Below, piece after piece: positions 20,396 through 29,802 of a DNA stretch of 39,507 bases. Numbering within the stretch: the stretch's first letter is position 1; every line of letters starts with the position of its first letter. The position numbers were made by a program, and so were the translations under genes. This stretch comes from Paludibacteraceae bacterium (GTDB taxonomy: Bacteria > Bacteroidota > Bacteroidia > Bacteroidales > Paludibacteraceae): assembly GCA_017450685.1 (NCBI GenBank), contig JAFSTB010000002.1, positions 1 through 39,507 of the forward strand, given 5' to 3'. The notes beneath the pieces were generated by a model. It did no database searches. It was not told where the DNA came from and saw only the letters and a program-made list of their open reading frames with translations.

Positions 20396-22513
20396 ATGGA
20401 AACCTACATCGTCAAGCGGGATGGCAAGAAAGAAGTATTCACCATCGACAAAGTAAAGAACGCAGTCAGCAAATCGTTCCTTGCAGCCGGTTCGTTCGCC
20501 ACAGAAGAAGTGTTAACGTCCGTGCTCTCGCACCTCCGCATTTGGGATGGTATAAGCGTGGAAGAGGTGCAGAACCAAGTGGAAGTGGCTCTGATGGCGG
20601 AGAGATATTACCAAGTGGCTAAAACCTATATGCTCTATCGCAACTCTCATGCCGAGGACCGTGAGACACAACAGAAACTGGAGTTCCTGATGAAGTATGT
20701 CAGTGCCAGCAACGCCGCCGAAGGCAGTAAGTTCGATGCAAATGCCAACGTGGAGCATAAGAACATAGCCACCCTTATAGGCGAATTGCCCAAACAAGGG
20801 TTCATACGTCTCAATCGACGACTGCTGACCGAAAGGATAAAGACGATGTACGGCAAAGAGTTGGCTGACAGATATATCACTCTGCTCAACCGACACTTTA
20901 TATATAAGAACGACGAGACCTCTCTTGCCAACTATTGTGCTTCCATCACTATGTATCCTTGGCTTTTGGGCGGCACCAAAGCCTTAGGCGGCAATGCCGA
21001 ACCACCCCACAACCTCAAGTCGTTCTGCGGCGGGTTTATCAATATGGTGTTTATCGTGTCCTCTATGCTTTCAGGTGCTTGCGCCACACCTGAGTTCCTT
21101 ATGTATATGAACTGGTTCATCGGTCAAGAATACGGCACCGACTATTGGAAACGCGCCGACGAGGTGGTTGATCTCAGCCTCCGTCGCCGTACCATTGACA
21201 AGGTCATCACCGACTGCTTCCAACAAGTCGTTTATAGTATCAATCAGCCGTCAGGTGCACGCAATTTTCAATCGGTGTTTTGGAATATAAGTTACTATGA
21301 CAGATATTATTTCGAGTCTATCTTCGGCAATTTTGTATTCCCCAACGGCGATAAACCCGATTGGGATGGCTTGAACTGGCTCCAAAAACGCTTTATGCGT
21401 TGGTTCAATGAAGAACGCCTGCACGCCGTTCTCACTTTCCCCGTTGAGACGATGGCTCTGCTTGCCGAGAACGGTGACGTGAAAGATAAAGAGTATGGCG
21501 ATTTTACGGCTGAGATGTATGCTGCCGGACACTCGTTCTTCACTTATCTGAGCGACAATGCCGACTCGCTCTCGTCCTGCTGCAGACTGAGAAACGAGAT
21601 AACCGACAACAGTTTCTCCTACACATTAGGTGCAGGTGGCGTAAGCACAGGCTCCAAGTCGGTGCTCACCATCAATCTCAACCGTGCTGTTCAGTACGCC
21701 GTTAGAGAGAACATACCTTATCAGAAATACATAGAAGAGGTGGTGGATCTGATGCACAAAGTGCAACTTGCCTACAACGAGAACCTCAAAGACCTGCAAG
21801 CCAAAGGTATGCTGCCTCTGTTCGATTCCGGCTTTATCAACCTCTCACGCCAATATCTGACCATCGGTGTGAACGGTATGGTGGAAGCCGCCGAGTTCCT
21901 CGGTATAGAGATAAGCGATAACCCTCGCTATGAGCAGTTTGTGCAGGATGTGTTAGGCACGATAGAGAAACTCAATAAACAGTATCGCTCAAAAGAGGTG
22001 ATGTTCAACTGCGAGATGATACCTGCTGAAAACGTGGGTGTTAAGCACGCTAAATGGGATAAAGAGGATGGCTACATAGTGCCTCGTGACTGCTATAACA
22101 GTTATTTCTATGTGGTGGAAGACCCCAAGACCACCGTCCTTGACCGCTTCCGTCTGCACGGCAGAAAATATATCGAGCACCTCACCGGCGGTTCGGCTCT
22201 GCACTGCAACCTCGAAGAACACCTGACCAAAGATCAGTATCGCCAACTGCTGCGCGTGGCTGCCGTGGAAGGATGTAACTACTTCACCTTCAATATCCCT
22301 AACACCATTTGCAACGACTGCGGACATATAGACAAACGCTATCTGCATAAATGCCCCAACTGCGGTTCGGAAAACGTGGACTATCTTACTCGTGTGATAG
22401 GATATATGAAACGCGTGAGCAACTTCTCCGCCGCCCGACAAAAAGAAGCAGGGCAACGCCATTATGCAGGCGCACAAAATGCATTAACCGACCAAAAACA
22501 TTGCTCCGAATAG
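20396..22513 (+). CDS. nrdD: Anaerobic ribonucleoside-triphosphate reductase
   Basis: The class III reductase converts NTPs to dNTPs without oxygen, using a glycyl radical. I start it at ATG 20396 (METYIVKRDGKKEVF), giving 705 residues; the frame extends 34 codons upstream without family similarity. The ATP-cone covers about 1-90. The active-site Cys pair is 395/396 (SSCCRLRNEI). The C-terminal zinc site has two CxxC pairs (CNDCGHID and CPNCGSEN), and the radical Gly is Gly669 in RVIGYMKRVS. The stop lies inside the start of nrdG. The pair supports an anaerobic lifestyle. Confidence 0.97.
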   Translation: METYIVKRDGKKEVFTIDKVKNAVSKSFLAAGSFATEEVLTSVLSHLRIWDGISVEEVQNQVEVALMAERYYQVAKTYMLYRNSHAEDRETQQKLEFLMKYVSASNAAEGSKFDANANVEHKNIATLIGELPKQGFIRLNRRLLTERIKTMYGKELADRYITLLNRHFIYKNDETSLANYCASITMYPWLLGGTKALGGNAEPPHNLKSFCGGFINMVFIVSSMLSGACATPEFLMYMNWFIGQEYGTDYWKRADEVVDLSLRRRTIDKVITDCFQQVVYSINQPSGARNFQSVFWNISYYDRYYFESIFGNFVFPNGDKPDWDGLNWLQKRFMRWFNEERLHAVLTFPVETMALLAENGDVKDKEYGDFTAEMYAAGHSFFTYLSDNADSLSSCCRLRNEITDNSFSYTLGAGGVSTGSKSVLTINLNRAVQYAVRENIPYQKYIEEVVDLMHKVQLAYNENLKDLQAKGMLPLFDSGFINLSRQYLTIGVNGMVEAAEFLGIEISDNPRYEQFVQDVLGTIEKLNKQYRSKEVMFNCEMIPAENVGVKHAKWDKEDGYIVPRDCYNSYFYVVEDPKTTVLDRFRLHGRKYIEHLTGGSALHCNLEEHLTKDQYRQLLRVAAVEGCNYFTFNIPNTICNDCGHIDKRYLHKCPNCGSENVDYLTRVIGYMKRVSNFSAARQKEAGQRHYAGAQNALTDQKHCSE

Positions 22514-22968
22514 TATCTTTCGACATCGTCTTCCAAGAAGTGCCTAACGAGGTAACACTCGCACTTAATATATCTGGCTGCCCTCACCGTTGTGAGGGCT
22601 GCCATAGTTCGCACCTATGGGAAGATACGGGTGAAGAACTGACACAAGAACTGCTGCAAGGACTATTGCAACAACATAAGTATGCCGCCACTTGTGTCTG
22701 TTTCATGGGTGGCGACCAAGCACCAGAACAGGTGATGCAACTATGCCGAACAGTGAAAACTTACAACCTCAAGACGGCATGGTACAGCGGTTTTCAAACA
22801 CTGCCCAAAGGATTGGATATCAGTGATTTGGACTATCTTAAACTCGGCCCGTATGTTGCTGCCAAAGGCGGACTGAAAAGTCCTTTGACTAACCAACGCC
22901 TCTATCGCAAAACCGGCAATACGGACAACGGATGGGAAGATATAACGGCAGTGTTTTGGAAAAAGTAA
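22501..22968 (+). CDS. nrdG: Anaerobic RNR activating protein (radical SAM)
   Basis: Generates the glycyl radical on NrdD using S-adenosylmethionine. The radical SAM motif CPHRCEGC (C-x3-C-x2-C) is present, followed by HSSHLWEDTG and the CVCFMGGDQAPEQV region. The family start is (M)LRIVSFDIVFQEVPN. Here the matching first codon is TTG at 22501, directly before CTCCGAATAGTA. No in-frame ATG occurs between 22351 and this point, and the upstream residues have no family similarity, so I propose a TTG start giving 155 residues. It overlaps the nrdD stop by 13 bases, which suggests coupled translation. Confidence 0.92.
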   Translation: MLRIVSFDIVFQEVPNEVTLALNISGCPHRCEGCHSSHLWEDTGEELTQELLQGLLQQHKYAATCVCFMGGDQAPEQVMQLCRTVKTYNLKTAWYSGFQTLPKGLDISDLDYLKLGPYVAAKGGLKSPLTNQRLYRKTGNTDNGWEDITAVFWKK

Positions 22969-23002
22969 CCATAATGCTTTAACCCTCTCAAAGTCAGAAG
23001 AT

Positions 23003-24670
23003 ATGAAAAAGTCAATGCTTGCCTTTGCGCTCCTCTCTTCTCTTGCGCTTTTTGCACAAGACGACCTAATGACCGTCTCTTTAGGTGACCGCTGCACCAG
23101 TATTCTTGCCACTCCGGGTGCCACCGACGACTGTTCGGCTATCACCTCTCATACCTGCGACTCGTGGTATCGCACCTGGATGCGCTGGCTGCCTGCCAAA
23201 GAGTATAAGAACGACACTATGGTATCTGTCTATTCGGGCAAGATGCACACCGAGTATCCCAATAGTATGGACGGCGTGACAGAGAAAGGGAAAGTGAGCC
23301 AAAAAGCCGGTACCACCTATCGCGTTCTTGACACCGCCTATCCATGTCTTAACGAGAAACAGTTGGCAATGGGTGAGACTACCTACGGCGGACGTGACAC
23401 GCTGCGCAATAAGAACGGCATACTGATGATAGAAGAGTTGCAACGCCTCGCTCTGCAACGCTGTTCCACCGCACGAGAGGCTATACTCTATATGGGCGAG
23501 TTGGCGTATGAGTATGGTTATGGCGATGGCGGCGAGTGCCTCACTATCATCGACAAAGAGGAAGCATGGATATTCGAGATTCAAGGTGAAGGACCTGACC
23601 GTTTAGGTGCCGTATGGGCAGCCTGCCGCATACCCGACGGAGAGGTAAGCGTCAGCGCAAACATAAGTCGTATAGGCAGCCTTGAACCGCTCACCGAACC
23701 AGAACAAAAGAAAACGAAGAAAAATAAAAAACAGCCCTATCAACCTCTTGTCAGCGACAACGTTATGGCATCTGCCAACGTGTTCGCCGTTGCCCGTCGC
23801 TTGGGACTATGGGACGGACAAACGCCTTTCAGCTTTTGGCGAGCCTATAGCGGCAAAAACTACGAAGGAAAGACGAAGAACTACGGCACTCGCGAACTCT
23901 TCATCTATCAACAGTTAGCCCCCTCACAAGCCTTCGATACCACATGGCAGGAGTTGCCGCTGAGCATCCAACCCGACAACCTGCTGTCAGTCAAAGAAGT
24001 GAGCCGACTGTTAGGGTCGTATTACGAAGGTACCGACCAAGACCTGACACAACTGATGCGAGTGCCGAAGAAGAGTCGCAAACTCTTCAGCACCGAGAAA
24101 TGGGAAGATACCGACAGTATAGTGTCGAATTTCGCCAATCCGTGGATGCGTTTCGATGAGATAAGTGCCTACTATGCCCTAACAGGCGACGAACGCTTCG
24201 ACTGGGTGCGCACTATTGCCGTTCCGCAATGTGCCTATTCCACTGTTATCCAGACTCGTAAAGATATGCCTGATGCCATTGGCGGCGTATGCTGGATGTC
24301 GCTTGACAACCCGGGACAGAGTCCCCGCTTCCCTATCTTCGCCGGCACTACCGAACTGCCACAGATGCTTAAGATATGCGGGCAACACCGATACCGCACC
24401 GACTGCCTGCTTTGGCACCTGAGACAAACAAATAAACTGGCGGCTGTCAGATGGGGCATTTGCCGAAAAACACTCGAACCGGCAAGAGACCGATTCCTCG
24501 ACAAAGGACTGAGAGAACTTAACTTCGTGGAACAGACATACTTGTCTCTCGACGAAAAGCAAGCCACCGACTTCCTCAATAACTACACAGCCGATTTCGT
24601 CGGGGCTATCGTTCTGCGCTGGGACGAATTGTATCTGACTTATTGGCGACGCTTCTGGGCAGGCTTCTAA
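23003..24670 (+). CDS. C69-family dipeptidase (PepD-like), exported
   Basis: A 555-residue N-terminal-nucleophile hydrolase of peptidase family C69. A signal peptide (MKKSMLAFALLSSLALFAQ) is followed by RCTSILATPGATDDCSAITSHTCDSW, where Cys31 aligns with the nucleophile that becomes the new N-terminus in this family. Other family blocks are the GGRDTLRNKNGILMIEEL region and GDGGECLTIIDKEEAWIFEI. It probably cuts dipeptides in the periplasm as part of peptide use. The gene starts 34 bases after nrdG with its own spacing, and it ends just before the palindrome and thrS promoter. Confidence 0.9.
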   Translation: MKKSMLAFALLSSLALFAQDDLMTVSLGDRCTSILATPGATDDCSAITSHTCDSWYRTWMRWLPAKEYKNDTMVSVYSGKMHTEYPNSMDGVTEKGKVSQKAGTTYRVLDTAYPCLNEKQLAMGETTYGGRDTLRNKNGILMIEELQRLALQRCSTAREAILYMGELAYEYGYGDGGECLTIIDKEEAWIFEIQGEGPDRLGAVWAACRIPDGEVSVSANISRIGSLEPLTEPEQKKTKKNKKQPYQPLVSDNVMASANVFAVARRLGLWDGQTPFSFWRAYSGKNYEGKTKNYGTRELFIYQQLAPSQAFDTTWQELPLSIQPDNLLSVKEVSRLLGSYYEGTDQDLTQLMRVPKKSRKLFSTEKWEDTDSIVSNFANPWMRFDEISAYYALTGDERFDWVRTIAVPQCAYSTVIQTRKDMPDAIGGVCWMSLDNPGQSPRFPIFAGTTELPQMLKICGQHRYRTDCLLWHLRQTNKLAAVRWGICRKTLEPARDRFLDKGLRELNFVEQTYLSLDEKQATDFLNNYTADFVGAIVLRWDELYLTYWRRFWAGF

Positions 24671-24685
24671 CGAAGTTTACCTACT

Positions 24686-24709
24686 AATTGTGCAGAAATT
24701 TGCACAATT
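24686..24709. repeat. Palindrome copy 2 (thrS promoter), perfect
   Basis: AATTGTGCA-GAAATT-TGCACAATT: perfect 9-base arms and a 6-base centre. The thrS -33 TTTG (24699-24702) is formed by the last two centre bases and the first two of the right arm, as in copies 1 and 3. It also follows the dipeptidase stop by 15 bases, but there is no T-run that would make it a terminator. Confidence 0.88.
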
Positions 24710-24730
24710 GGGAAAAATGTTGTACCTTTG
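24699..24730 (+). promoter_or_regulatory. Promoter of thrS (TTTG-N20-TAccTTTG)
   Basis: TTTG at 24699-24702, 20 bases, then TACCTTTG at 24723-24730. This matches the Bacteroidota vegetative consensus exactly. The ATG of thrS is 62 bases after the -7 box. It is probably the entry point for thrS and perhaps the closely spaced genes up to wzc. Confidence 0.88.
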
Positions 24731-24744
24731 CGCGTTAAAGTGTG

Positions 24745-24777
24745 CAAAGGTACTTTTTGCGCATAAAAGTGAACAAA
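24745..24777 (-). promoter_or_regulatory. Mirror-image promoter on the opposite strand at thrS
   Basis: On the minus strand TTTG (24777-24774), 21 bases, then TACCTTTG (24752-24745). The two -7 boxes of opposite strands form a perfect 10-bp inverted repeat (GTACCTTTGC at 24722-24731 and GCAAAGGTAC at 24744-24753). Such a promoter would transcribe antisense into the dipeptidase 3' end. Confidence 0.5.
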
Positions 24778-24792
24778 AGTAGAAAGATATTT

Positions 24793-26775
24793 ATGATAAA
24801 AATTCAGTTTCCCGACGGCAGTGTCCGTGAGTATGAGAGCGGCGTAACCCCTCTCCAAGTGGCAGAGTCAATCAGCCAGCGTCTTGCACAAGATATTCTT
24901 GTGGCATCGGTAAGTAACCTTAACGAGAAGAAGGATCTTACAGACCCTAAGAGTTATACCATAACCGAACTCAACACCCCTTTGACGGAGGATTGTGCCA
25001 TCCGTCTGCATAAGTGGGATGACGAGGAAGCCAAACACGCTTTTTGGCACACATCCTCTCACCTTATGGCAGAGGCTCTGCAAGAACTGTATCCTGGCAT
25101 ACAGTTCGGCATCGGTCCCGCTATCGAAAACGGCTTCTATTACGATGTCTATCCCGCAGAAGGTCAGGTAATCAAAGAGGCTGACTTCCCCAAGATAGAG
25201 CAGAAGATGATGGAGTTGCGCGCGAAAAAAGAGGTGCTCCAAAAACGCTCCATCAGCAAAGCCGATGCATTACACGATTTCCAAGCACGCGGGCAACACT
25301 ATAAGTGCGAACTCATTAACGACCTCGAAGACGGTACTATCACCACTTATACGCAGGGTGCTTTCACTGACCTCTGTCGCGGTCCGCACCTGCTCTCCAC
25401 CGAACCTATCAAAGCCGTTAAAGTGCTCTCATGCGCTGCCGCATATTGGCGTGGCGACGAGAAAAGACCGATGATGACACGTGTCTATGCCGTCTCCTTC
25501 CCAAAGAAATCGATGCTCGACGAACATCTTGCTCTGCTCGAAGAGGCCAAGAAACGTGACCACCGCAAGATAGGCAAAGAGTTGGACTTGTTTATGTTCT
25601 CCGAGATGGTGGGCAAAGGTCTGCCAATCTGGTTGCCCAAAGGAACGGCACTGCGCCTGCGCCTCGAGGACTTCCTCAAAAAAATACAAAAACGCTACGG
25701 TTATCAGCAAGTCATCACTCCGCACATAGGCTCCAAAAACCTCTATATCACCTCCGGTCACTGGGATCATTACGGTAAGGACTCATTCCAACCTATCACC
25801 ACACCGGAGGAAGGTGAGGTCTATCTGTTGAAGCCGATGAACTGCCCTCACCACTGTGCTATCTTCAAGAACAGTCCACGCTCTTATCGTGACCTGCCGC
25901 TGCGTATAGCAGAGTTCGGCACCGTCTATCGCTATGAGCAGTCGGGTGAGTTGCACGGACTGACACGCGTGCGCTCCTTCACTCAAGACGACGCACATAT
26001 ATTCTGCCGCCAAGACCAAGTCAAACAAGAGTTTATACGCGTAATGGAGATAATAGAGATTATCTTCAAGGCTCTCGATTTTAAGAATTTTGAGGCACAG
26101 ATATCGCTTCGCGACCCCAATAACCAAACCAAATATGTCGGTTCTGACGAGGTATGGGCAAAAGCCGAGCAAGCCATCATCGAGGCTTGCCGTGAGAAGA
26201 ACCTGCCTGCACGCATAGAGTACGGCGAGGCTGCTTTCTATGGTCCGAAACTCGATTTCATGGTCAAAGATGCTATCGGTCGCCGCTGGCAGTTGGGTAC
26301 TATACAAGTCGATTACAACCTGCCCGAACGCTTCGACCTCGAGTATGTGGGTGAGGATAACCTCAAACACCGTCCCGTGATGATTCACCGCGCACCGTTC
26401 GGCTCTATGGAACGCTTCGTGGCTGTGCTCATCGAACATACGGCAGGTAAGTTCCCCCTCTGGCTCACCCCCGAACAAGCCATTGTGCTGCCTATATCCG
26501 AAAAATCAAATGAGTATGCCTACAAAGTGCAACAACAACTTGAGGCTCAGAACGTGCGCGTGTTGGTGGATGACCGCAACGAGAAACTGGGACGTAAGAT
26601 CCGCGACAACGAACTCAGACGCATACCTTTCATGCTCGTTGTGGGTGAGAAAGAGGCGGAAGAAGGAGTGGTGGCAGTACGTCAGCAAGGTGCCGAAGAT
26701 AAAGGTAAGATGACAGTGCAACAGTTCGCCGACTTCGTCAACGAAACCGTCAACCGCCAAATGAACGCATACTGA
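24793..26775 (+). CDS. thrS: Threonyl-tRNA synthetase
   Basis: Charges tRNA-Thr with threonine. I start it at ATG 24793 ([14 protein letters not shown]), giving 660 residues. The 17 codons upstream in the frame lie in the promoter region. Domains in order: TGS (about 1-62), editing domain with [11 protein letters not shown], class II catalytic core with motif 2 [20 protein letters not shown] and motif 3 [21 protein letters not shown], and a C-terminal anticodon-binding domain ([19 protein letters not shown]). A Fic gene follows 17 bases after its stop. Confidence 0.98.
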   Translation: MIKIQFPDGSVREYESGVTPLQVAESISQRLAQDILVASVSNLNEKKDLTDPKSYTITELNTPLTEDCAIRLHKWDDEEAKHAFWHTSSHLMAEALQELYPGIQFGIGPAIENGFYYDVYPAEGQVIKEADFPKIEQKMMELRAKKEVLQKRSISKADALHDFQARGQHYKCELINDLEDGTITTYTQGAFTDLCRGPHLLSTEPIKAVKVLSCAAAYWRGDEKRPMMTRVYAVSFPKKSMLDEHLALLEEAKKRDHRKIGKELDLFMFSEMVGKGLPIWLPKGTALRLRLEDFLKKIQKRYGYQQVITPHIGSKNLYITSGHWDHYGKDSFQPITTPEEGEVYLLKPMNCPHHCAIFKNSPRSYRDLPLRIAEFGTVYRYEQSGELHGLTRVRSFTQDDAHIFCRQDQVKQEFIRVMEIIEIIFKALDFKNFEAQISLRDPNNQTKYVGSDEVWAKAEQAIIEACREKNLPARIEYGEAAFYGPKLDFMVKDAIGRRWQLGTIQVDYNLPERFDLEYVGEDNLKHRPVMIHRAPFGSMERFVAVLIEHTAGKFPLWLTPEQAIVLPISEKSNEYAYKVQQQLEAQNVRVLVDDRNEKLGRKIRDNELRRIPFMLVVGEKEAEEGVVAVRQQGAEDKGKMTVQQFADFVNETVNRQMNAY

Positions 26776-26792
26776 TTAGTAACCGCCGGAAG

Positions 26793-27944
26793 ATGAAAAA
26801 AGAGGATAGTCTCTATATACCTGAATTTGAGAAGTATGTGCGTTCCTCCGAACCGGACGTGCGCGTGCGTGCCGATATATGGCGCACTGCCATCGGCTTG
26901 CAGCAAGTCGATCAACTGACGGTATCTGACTTCCTGAAACAGACAGCACAACGAAACATCGAAGGCGAAATATCTATCGACGAGGCTGATAGACTGGTTA
27001 AGACCTATTACCAAAGCAAGGAAAGGCGGGTGAATGACGATGAAGACAAAGAGGAAGCCGACAAAGTGGCAATCAACATAACAAAAGTGTTGGGAGAACA
27101 ATCTTTTACCTTCAGCGTTGCAGGCTTAGCAGCCATTCACCGTCATATCTTTGCCGGAGTATTCAAACATGCAGGCGTTTTTCGTCAGTATGACATAACA
27201 AAAAATGAATGGGTGTTACGCGGAGATACGGTTTTATATTCTCATTGGCAGGACTTATCAATGACATTAGAATATGACATTGAGCAAGAGAAAAAATATA
27301 ACTACTCCTCACTTACAATATCACAGGCAATAGAACATATAACAGATTTTGTGGCAGGGATATGGCAAATACATCCTTTTGCAGAAGGTAACACACGAAC
27401 AACAGCCATCTTCACTATTAAATACTTACGCTCTATAGGATTCTCAGATATCAATAATCAACTTTTCGAACAACACTCGTGGTATTTCCGTAACGCACTT
27501 GTACGGGCCAACTACCGCAACCTGCAAAGCAATATCAGCCCCGACAACTCTTATTTGGTGCTGTTTTTCAGGAACTTGTTGCTCAGTGAAAACAATATCC
27601 TGACCAATCGTCAACTGCATATAGATTGGACGGAGCGAACAAGCACCGAACAAGTACCGAACAAGCAGCGAACAAGCAGCGAACAAGTGGCAACTGCATT
27701 TGAAACAGAAAATGAAAACATCAAACGCCTTATACAGGCATTAGGTCAGGAGAAGATGTCTATAAAGGAACTGATGGATGTTGTCGGTTTGAAGCATCGC
27801 CCTACTTTTATGGACAACTATCTCAATCCTGCCATTGCAGAAGGTTTCGTACGGATGCTCTATCCCGACAGTCCAAGACATCCAAGACAGAAGTATCTGC
27901 TTACAATAAAAGGTGAAGGGTGGTACACTGAACATCATAAATAA
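26793..27944 (+). CDS. Fic family protein with C-terminal winged-helix region
   Basis: Fic enzymes attach AMP or similar groups to protein hydroxyls. The active loop HPFAEGNTRT covers 194-203 (His194, Glu198, Asn200, Arg202). The second Arg of the common GNGRxxR pattern is Ala205, as far as I recall usual in this HPFxEGNTRT subgroup. An N-terminal IEGE (in QRNIEGEIS) resembles the inhibitory E(G/N) motif, but the Ser/Thr normally four residues before Glu is Gln. After the Fic domain comes an 11-residue repeat linker (RTSTEQVPNK / RTSSEQVATA) encoded by five copies of an 11-bp repeat. A region resembling a winged helix (IKELMDVVGLKHRPTFMDNY) ends the 383-residue protein. It sits between thrS and wlbA with gaps of 17 and 11 bases. 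Target unknown. Confidence 0.9.
   Translation: MKKEDSLYIPEFEKYVRSSEPDVRVRADIWRTAIGLQQVDQLTVSDFLKQTAQRNIEGEISIDEADRLVKTYYQSKERRVNDDEDKEEADKVAINITKVLGEQSFTFSVAGLAAIHRHIFAGVFKHAGVFRQYDITKNEWVLRGDTVLYSHWQDLSMTLEYDIEQEKKYNYSSLTISQAIEHITDFVAGIWQIHPFAEGNTRTTAIFTIKYLRSIGFSDINNQLFEQHSWYFRNALVRANYRNLQSNISPDNSYLVLFFRNLLLSENNILTNRQLHIDWTERTSTEQVPNKQRTSSEQVATAFETENENIKRLIQALGQEKMSIKELMDVVGLKHRPTFMDNYLNPAIAEGFVRMLYPDSPRHPRQKYLLTIKGEGWYTEHHK
27634..27688 (+). repeat. Five tandem copies of an 11-bp repeat inside the Fic gene
   Basis: Units AGCGAACAAGC, ACCGAACAAGT, ACCGAACAAGC, AGCGAACAAGC, AGCGAACAAGT follow each other without gaps. The unit length is not a multiple of three, so loss or gain of one unit would shift the frame between the Fic domain and the C-terminal region. 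Confidence 0.92.
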
Positions 27945-27955
27945 TTTTATCATCG

Positions 27956-28939
27956 ATGACTAAACTCAATTTCGCACTCATAGGTGCAGCGGGGTATATC
28001 GCTCCAAGACATATAAAAGCCATAGCCGACACGGGCAACAACCTGATGGTGGCTTACGATAAGTTCGACTCTGTAGGTCGCCTCGACAGCAGTTTCCCGG
28101 ACTGCTCGTTCTTCACCGAGAACGAACAGTTCGACCGCTTCTGCTCCAAGCAGATGCGTACTTCCGATCCGCTACACTGGCTCTCCATCTGCACCCCCAA
28201 CTACACACACGACGCTTTTATTCGCTATGGCTTGAGGCTCGGACTGAACGTGATATGCGAAAAACCGCTCGTGCTCAACCCTTATAATATAGACAACCTT
28301 GTCGAACTGGAGAAAGAGACAGGCAAAGAGGCATACACCATTCTGCAACTGCGTCTGCATGAGGCTATCGCACGACTGAAAAAGCAAGTGAGCGAAGGAC
28401 CGAAAGACAAAGTGTATGACGTGGATCTGACCTATATAACCTCGCGAGGCAAATGGTACTACTCGTCCTGGAAAGGCGATGTGCATAAGTCAGGCGGAGT
28501 GGCTACCAACATAGGCGTACATTTCTACGATATGTTGCAATGGATCTTCGGTCCGGTGCAAAAGAATATAGTACACGTTATGTCGTTCGACCGAGTGGCA
28601 GGATTCCTCGAACTCAAGCAAGCACGCGTGCGCTATTTCCTCAGTATCAACGCCGACTGTCTGCCGCCCAATGCCGTGCAAGGTGAAAAGAAAACCTACC
28701 GCTCACTGAGTATCAACGGCGAAGAGTTTGAGTTCTCACAAGGCTTCACCGAACTGCATACGGAGAGTTATCGCCGTATCCTTGCAGGACAAGGCTTCCG
28801 CATCAGCGAAGCCCGTCCCTGCATCGAACTGGTAAGTCAGATACGCACCGCTACACCCATCGGACTGAAAGGGGACTACCACCCCCTTGCCACACTGCCA
28901 CTGGCTAAACACCCATTCGGATGGGACGAGAGAAGATAA
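27956..28939 (+). CDS. wlbA: WlbA/WbpB-like UDP-GlcNAcA 3-dehydrogenase (Gfo/Idh/MocA)
   Basis: A 327-residue NAD-dependent sugar-nucleotide oxidoreductase. The Rossmann start FALIGAAGYIAPRHIKAI, the EKP motif at 102-104 (CEKPLVL), and the block RGKWYYSSWKGDVHKSGGVA with NIGVHFYDML are characteristic of WlbA/WbpB. These enzymes oxidise UDP-N-acetylglucosaminuronate at C3, an early step toward the di-amino uronic acids in O-antigens and capsules. The partner aminotransferase, acetyltransferase and epimerase are not in the window. It sits directly before the polysaccharide export genes, which supports a surface-glycan role. Confidence 0.9.
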   Translation: MTKLNFALIGAAGYIAPRHIKAIADTGNNLMVAYDKFDSVGRLDSSFPDCSFFTENEQFDRFCSKQMRTSDPLHWLSICTPNYTHDAFIRYGLRLGLNVICEKPLVLNPYNIDNLVELEKETGKEAYTILQLRLHEAIARLKKQVSEGPKDKVYDVDLTYITSRGKWYYSSWKGDVHKSGGVATNIGVHFYDMLQWIFGPVQKNIVHVMSFDRVAGFLELKQARVRYFLSINADCLPPNAVQGEKKTYRSLSINGEEFEFSQGFTELHTESYRRILAGQGFRISEARPCIELVSQIRTATPIGLKGDYHPLATLPLAKHPFGWDERR

Positions 28940-28961
28940 TGAACAAAACAGATAATAGATA

Positions 28962-29801
28962 ATGCGAAGGAAAAGTACATATTTTTGGCTTATTGCTATC
29001 CTCATACCGCTGTTCTCGTCTTGCGTGGCGCGACATGTGAACCTTATGCAAGAACCTTCAGAAAAGAAACATATACCTTCTTACGAAGACACCCTTTCGT
29101 TCGAGGACTACCGTATCCGTATCCACGACCGCTTGGACATACGCGTCTATTCGGTTGACCAAAATGTGCAGAAACTGTTTAATGCCACCGGCATTTCAGG
29201 CTATGGTAGCGGCTATCAAAACAATGCCACACAAGCCGGTTATGCCAATGAGTTATACACTTTTCTTGTCTTGGAAGACGGCACTATCGACTTCCCTTTG
29301 GTGGGACATGTGGAAGTGAGGGGTAAGACAACACGTGAGGTCAAACAGACACTGGAAAGCGTTCTTGCCGAATATATACGCGACTACGGCGACTATCGAA
29401 TGATATCTGTCGATGTTAATGTAGTGCAGCGTATGTTCAGTATCATCTACGACGGCGGTTCAGCCTCTGTGCCTATGCGGCGTGAGAAAATGACCATCTT
29501 CGAGGCTATAGCCTCTGCCGGTGGTAACTTAGGCGACTGGAGCGACCGCTCAAAAGTGAGAATAGTAAGAGAAATAGAAGGACAAACGAAAGTGATAATG
29601 TTCGATATGCGCTCCAAGGATATAGTCAATTCCGAATACTATTATATTGAGCCTAACGATGTTATCTATATACAGCAACGCCTTGGCAAACCGTTAGGTG
29701 TGACGAATGTGCTCACCGCCGTGGGTGTGGTCACCACCACCGTCTCTTTCGGACTGTTCATCTATGCCATTGTTCAACGTAGTATAAAAGCAGCCAAGTA
29801 A
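28962..29801 (+). CDS. Polysaccharide export lipoprotein, Wza-like (copy 1)
   Basis: A 279-residue outer-membrane lipoprotein (lipobox LFSSC, lipid Cys21) with the Poly_export/SLBB layout. The export domain begins EDYRIRIHDRLDIRVYS and includes EDGTIDFPLVGHVEVRGKTTREV. An SLBB-type part follows (REKMTIFEAIASAGGNLGDWSDRSKVRIVRE), and a C-terminal hydrophobic helix (VTNVLTAVGVVTTTVSFGLFIYAIV) could cross the outer membrane. In Wza such a helix forms the pore. It is followed one base later by a paralogue, and wzc lies next. Confidence 0.9.
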   Translation: MRRKSTYFWLIAILIPLFSSCVARHVNLMQEPSEKKHIPSYEDTLSFEDYRIRIHDRLDIRVYSVDQNVQKLFNATGISGYGSGYQNNATQAGYANELYTFLVLEDGTIDFPLVGHVEVRGKTTREVKQTLESVLAEYIRDYGDYRMISVDVNVVQRMFSIIYDGGSASVPMRREKMTIFEAIASAGGNLGDWSDRSKVRIVREIEGQTKVIMFDMRSKDIVNSEYYYIEPNDVIYIQQRLGKPLGVTNVLTAVGVVTTTVSFGLFIYAIVQRSIKAAK

Positions 29802-29802
29802 T

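Noticed and set aside
22351..22500. Longer NrdG start at ATG 22351
   Set aside because: The added 50 residues lie inside nrdD and match nothing in NrdG; the family begins at LRIVSFDIVFQ.
24686..24709. Terminator of the dipeptidase gene
   Set aside because: The stem is followed by GGGAAAAATG rather than a T-run, and similar palindromes occur at two other promoters in the same phase, so a promoter role fits better.
27634..27688. CRISPR-like array
   Set aside because: The 11-bp units are directly tandem with no spacers and lie inside a coding region.
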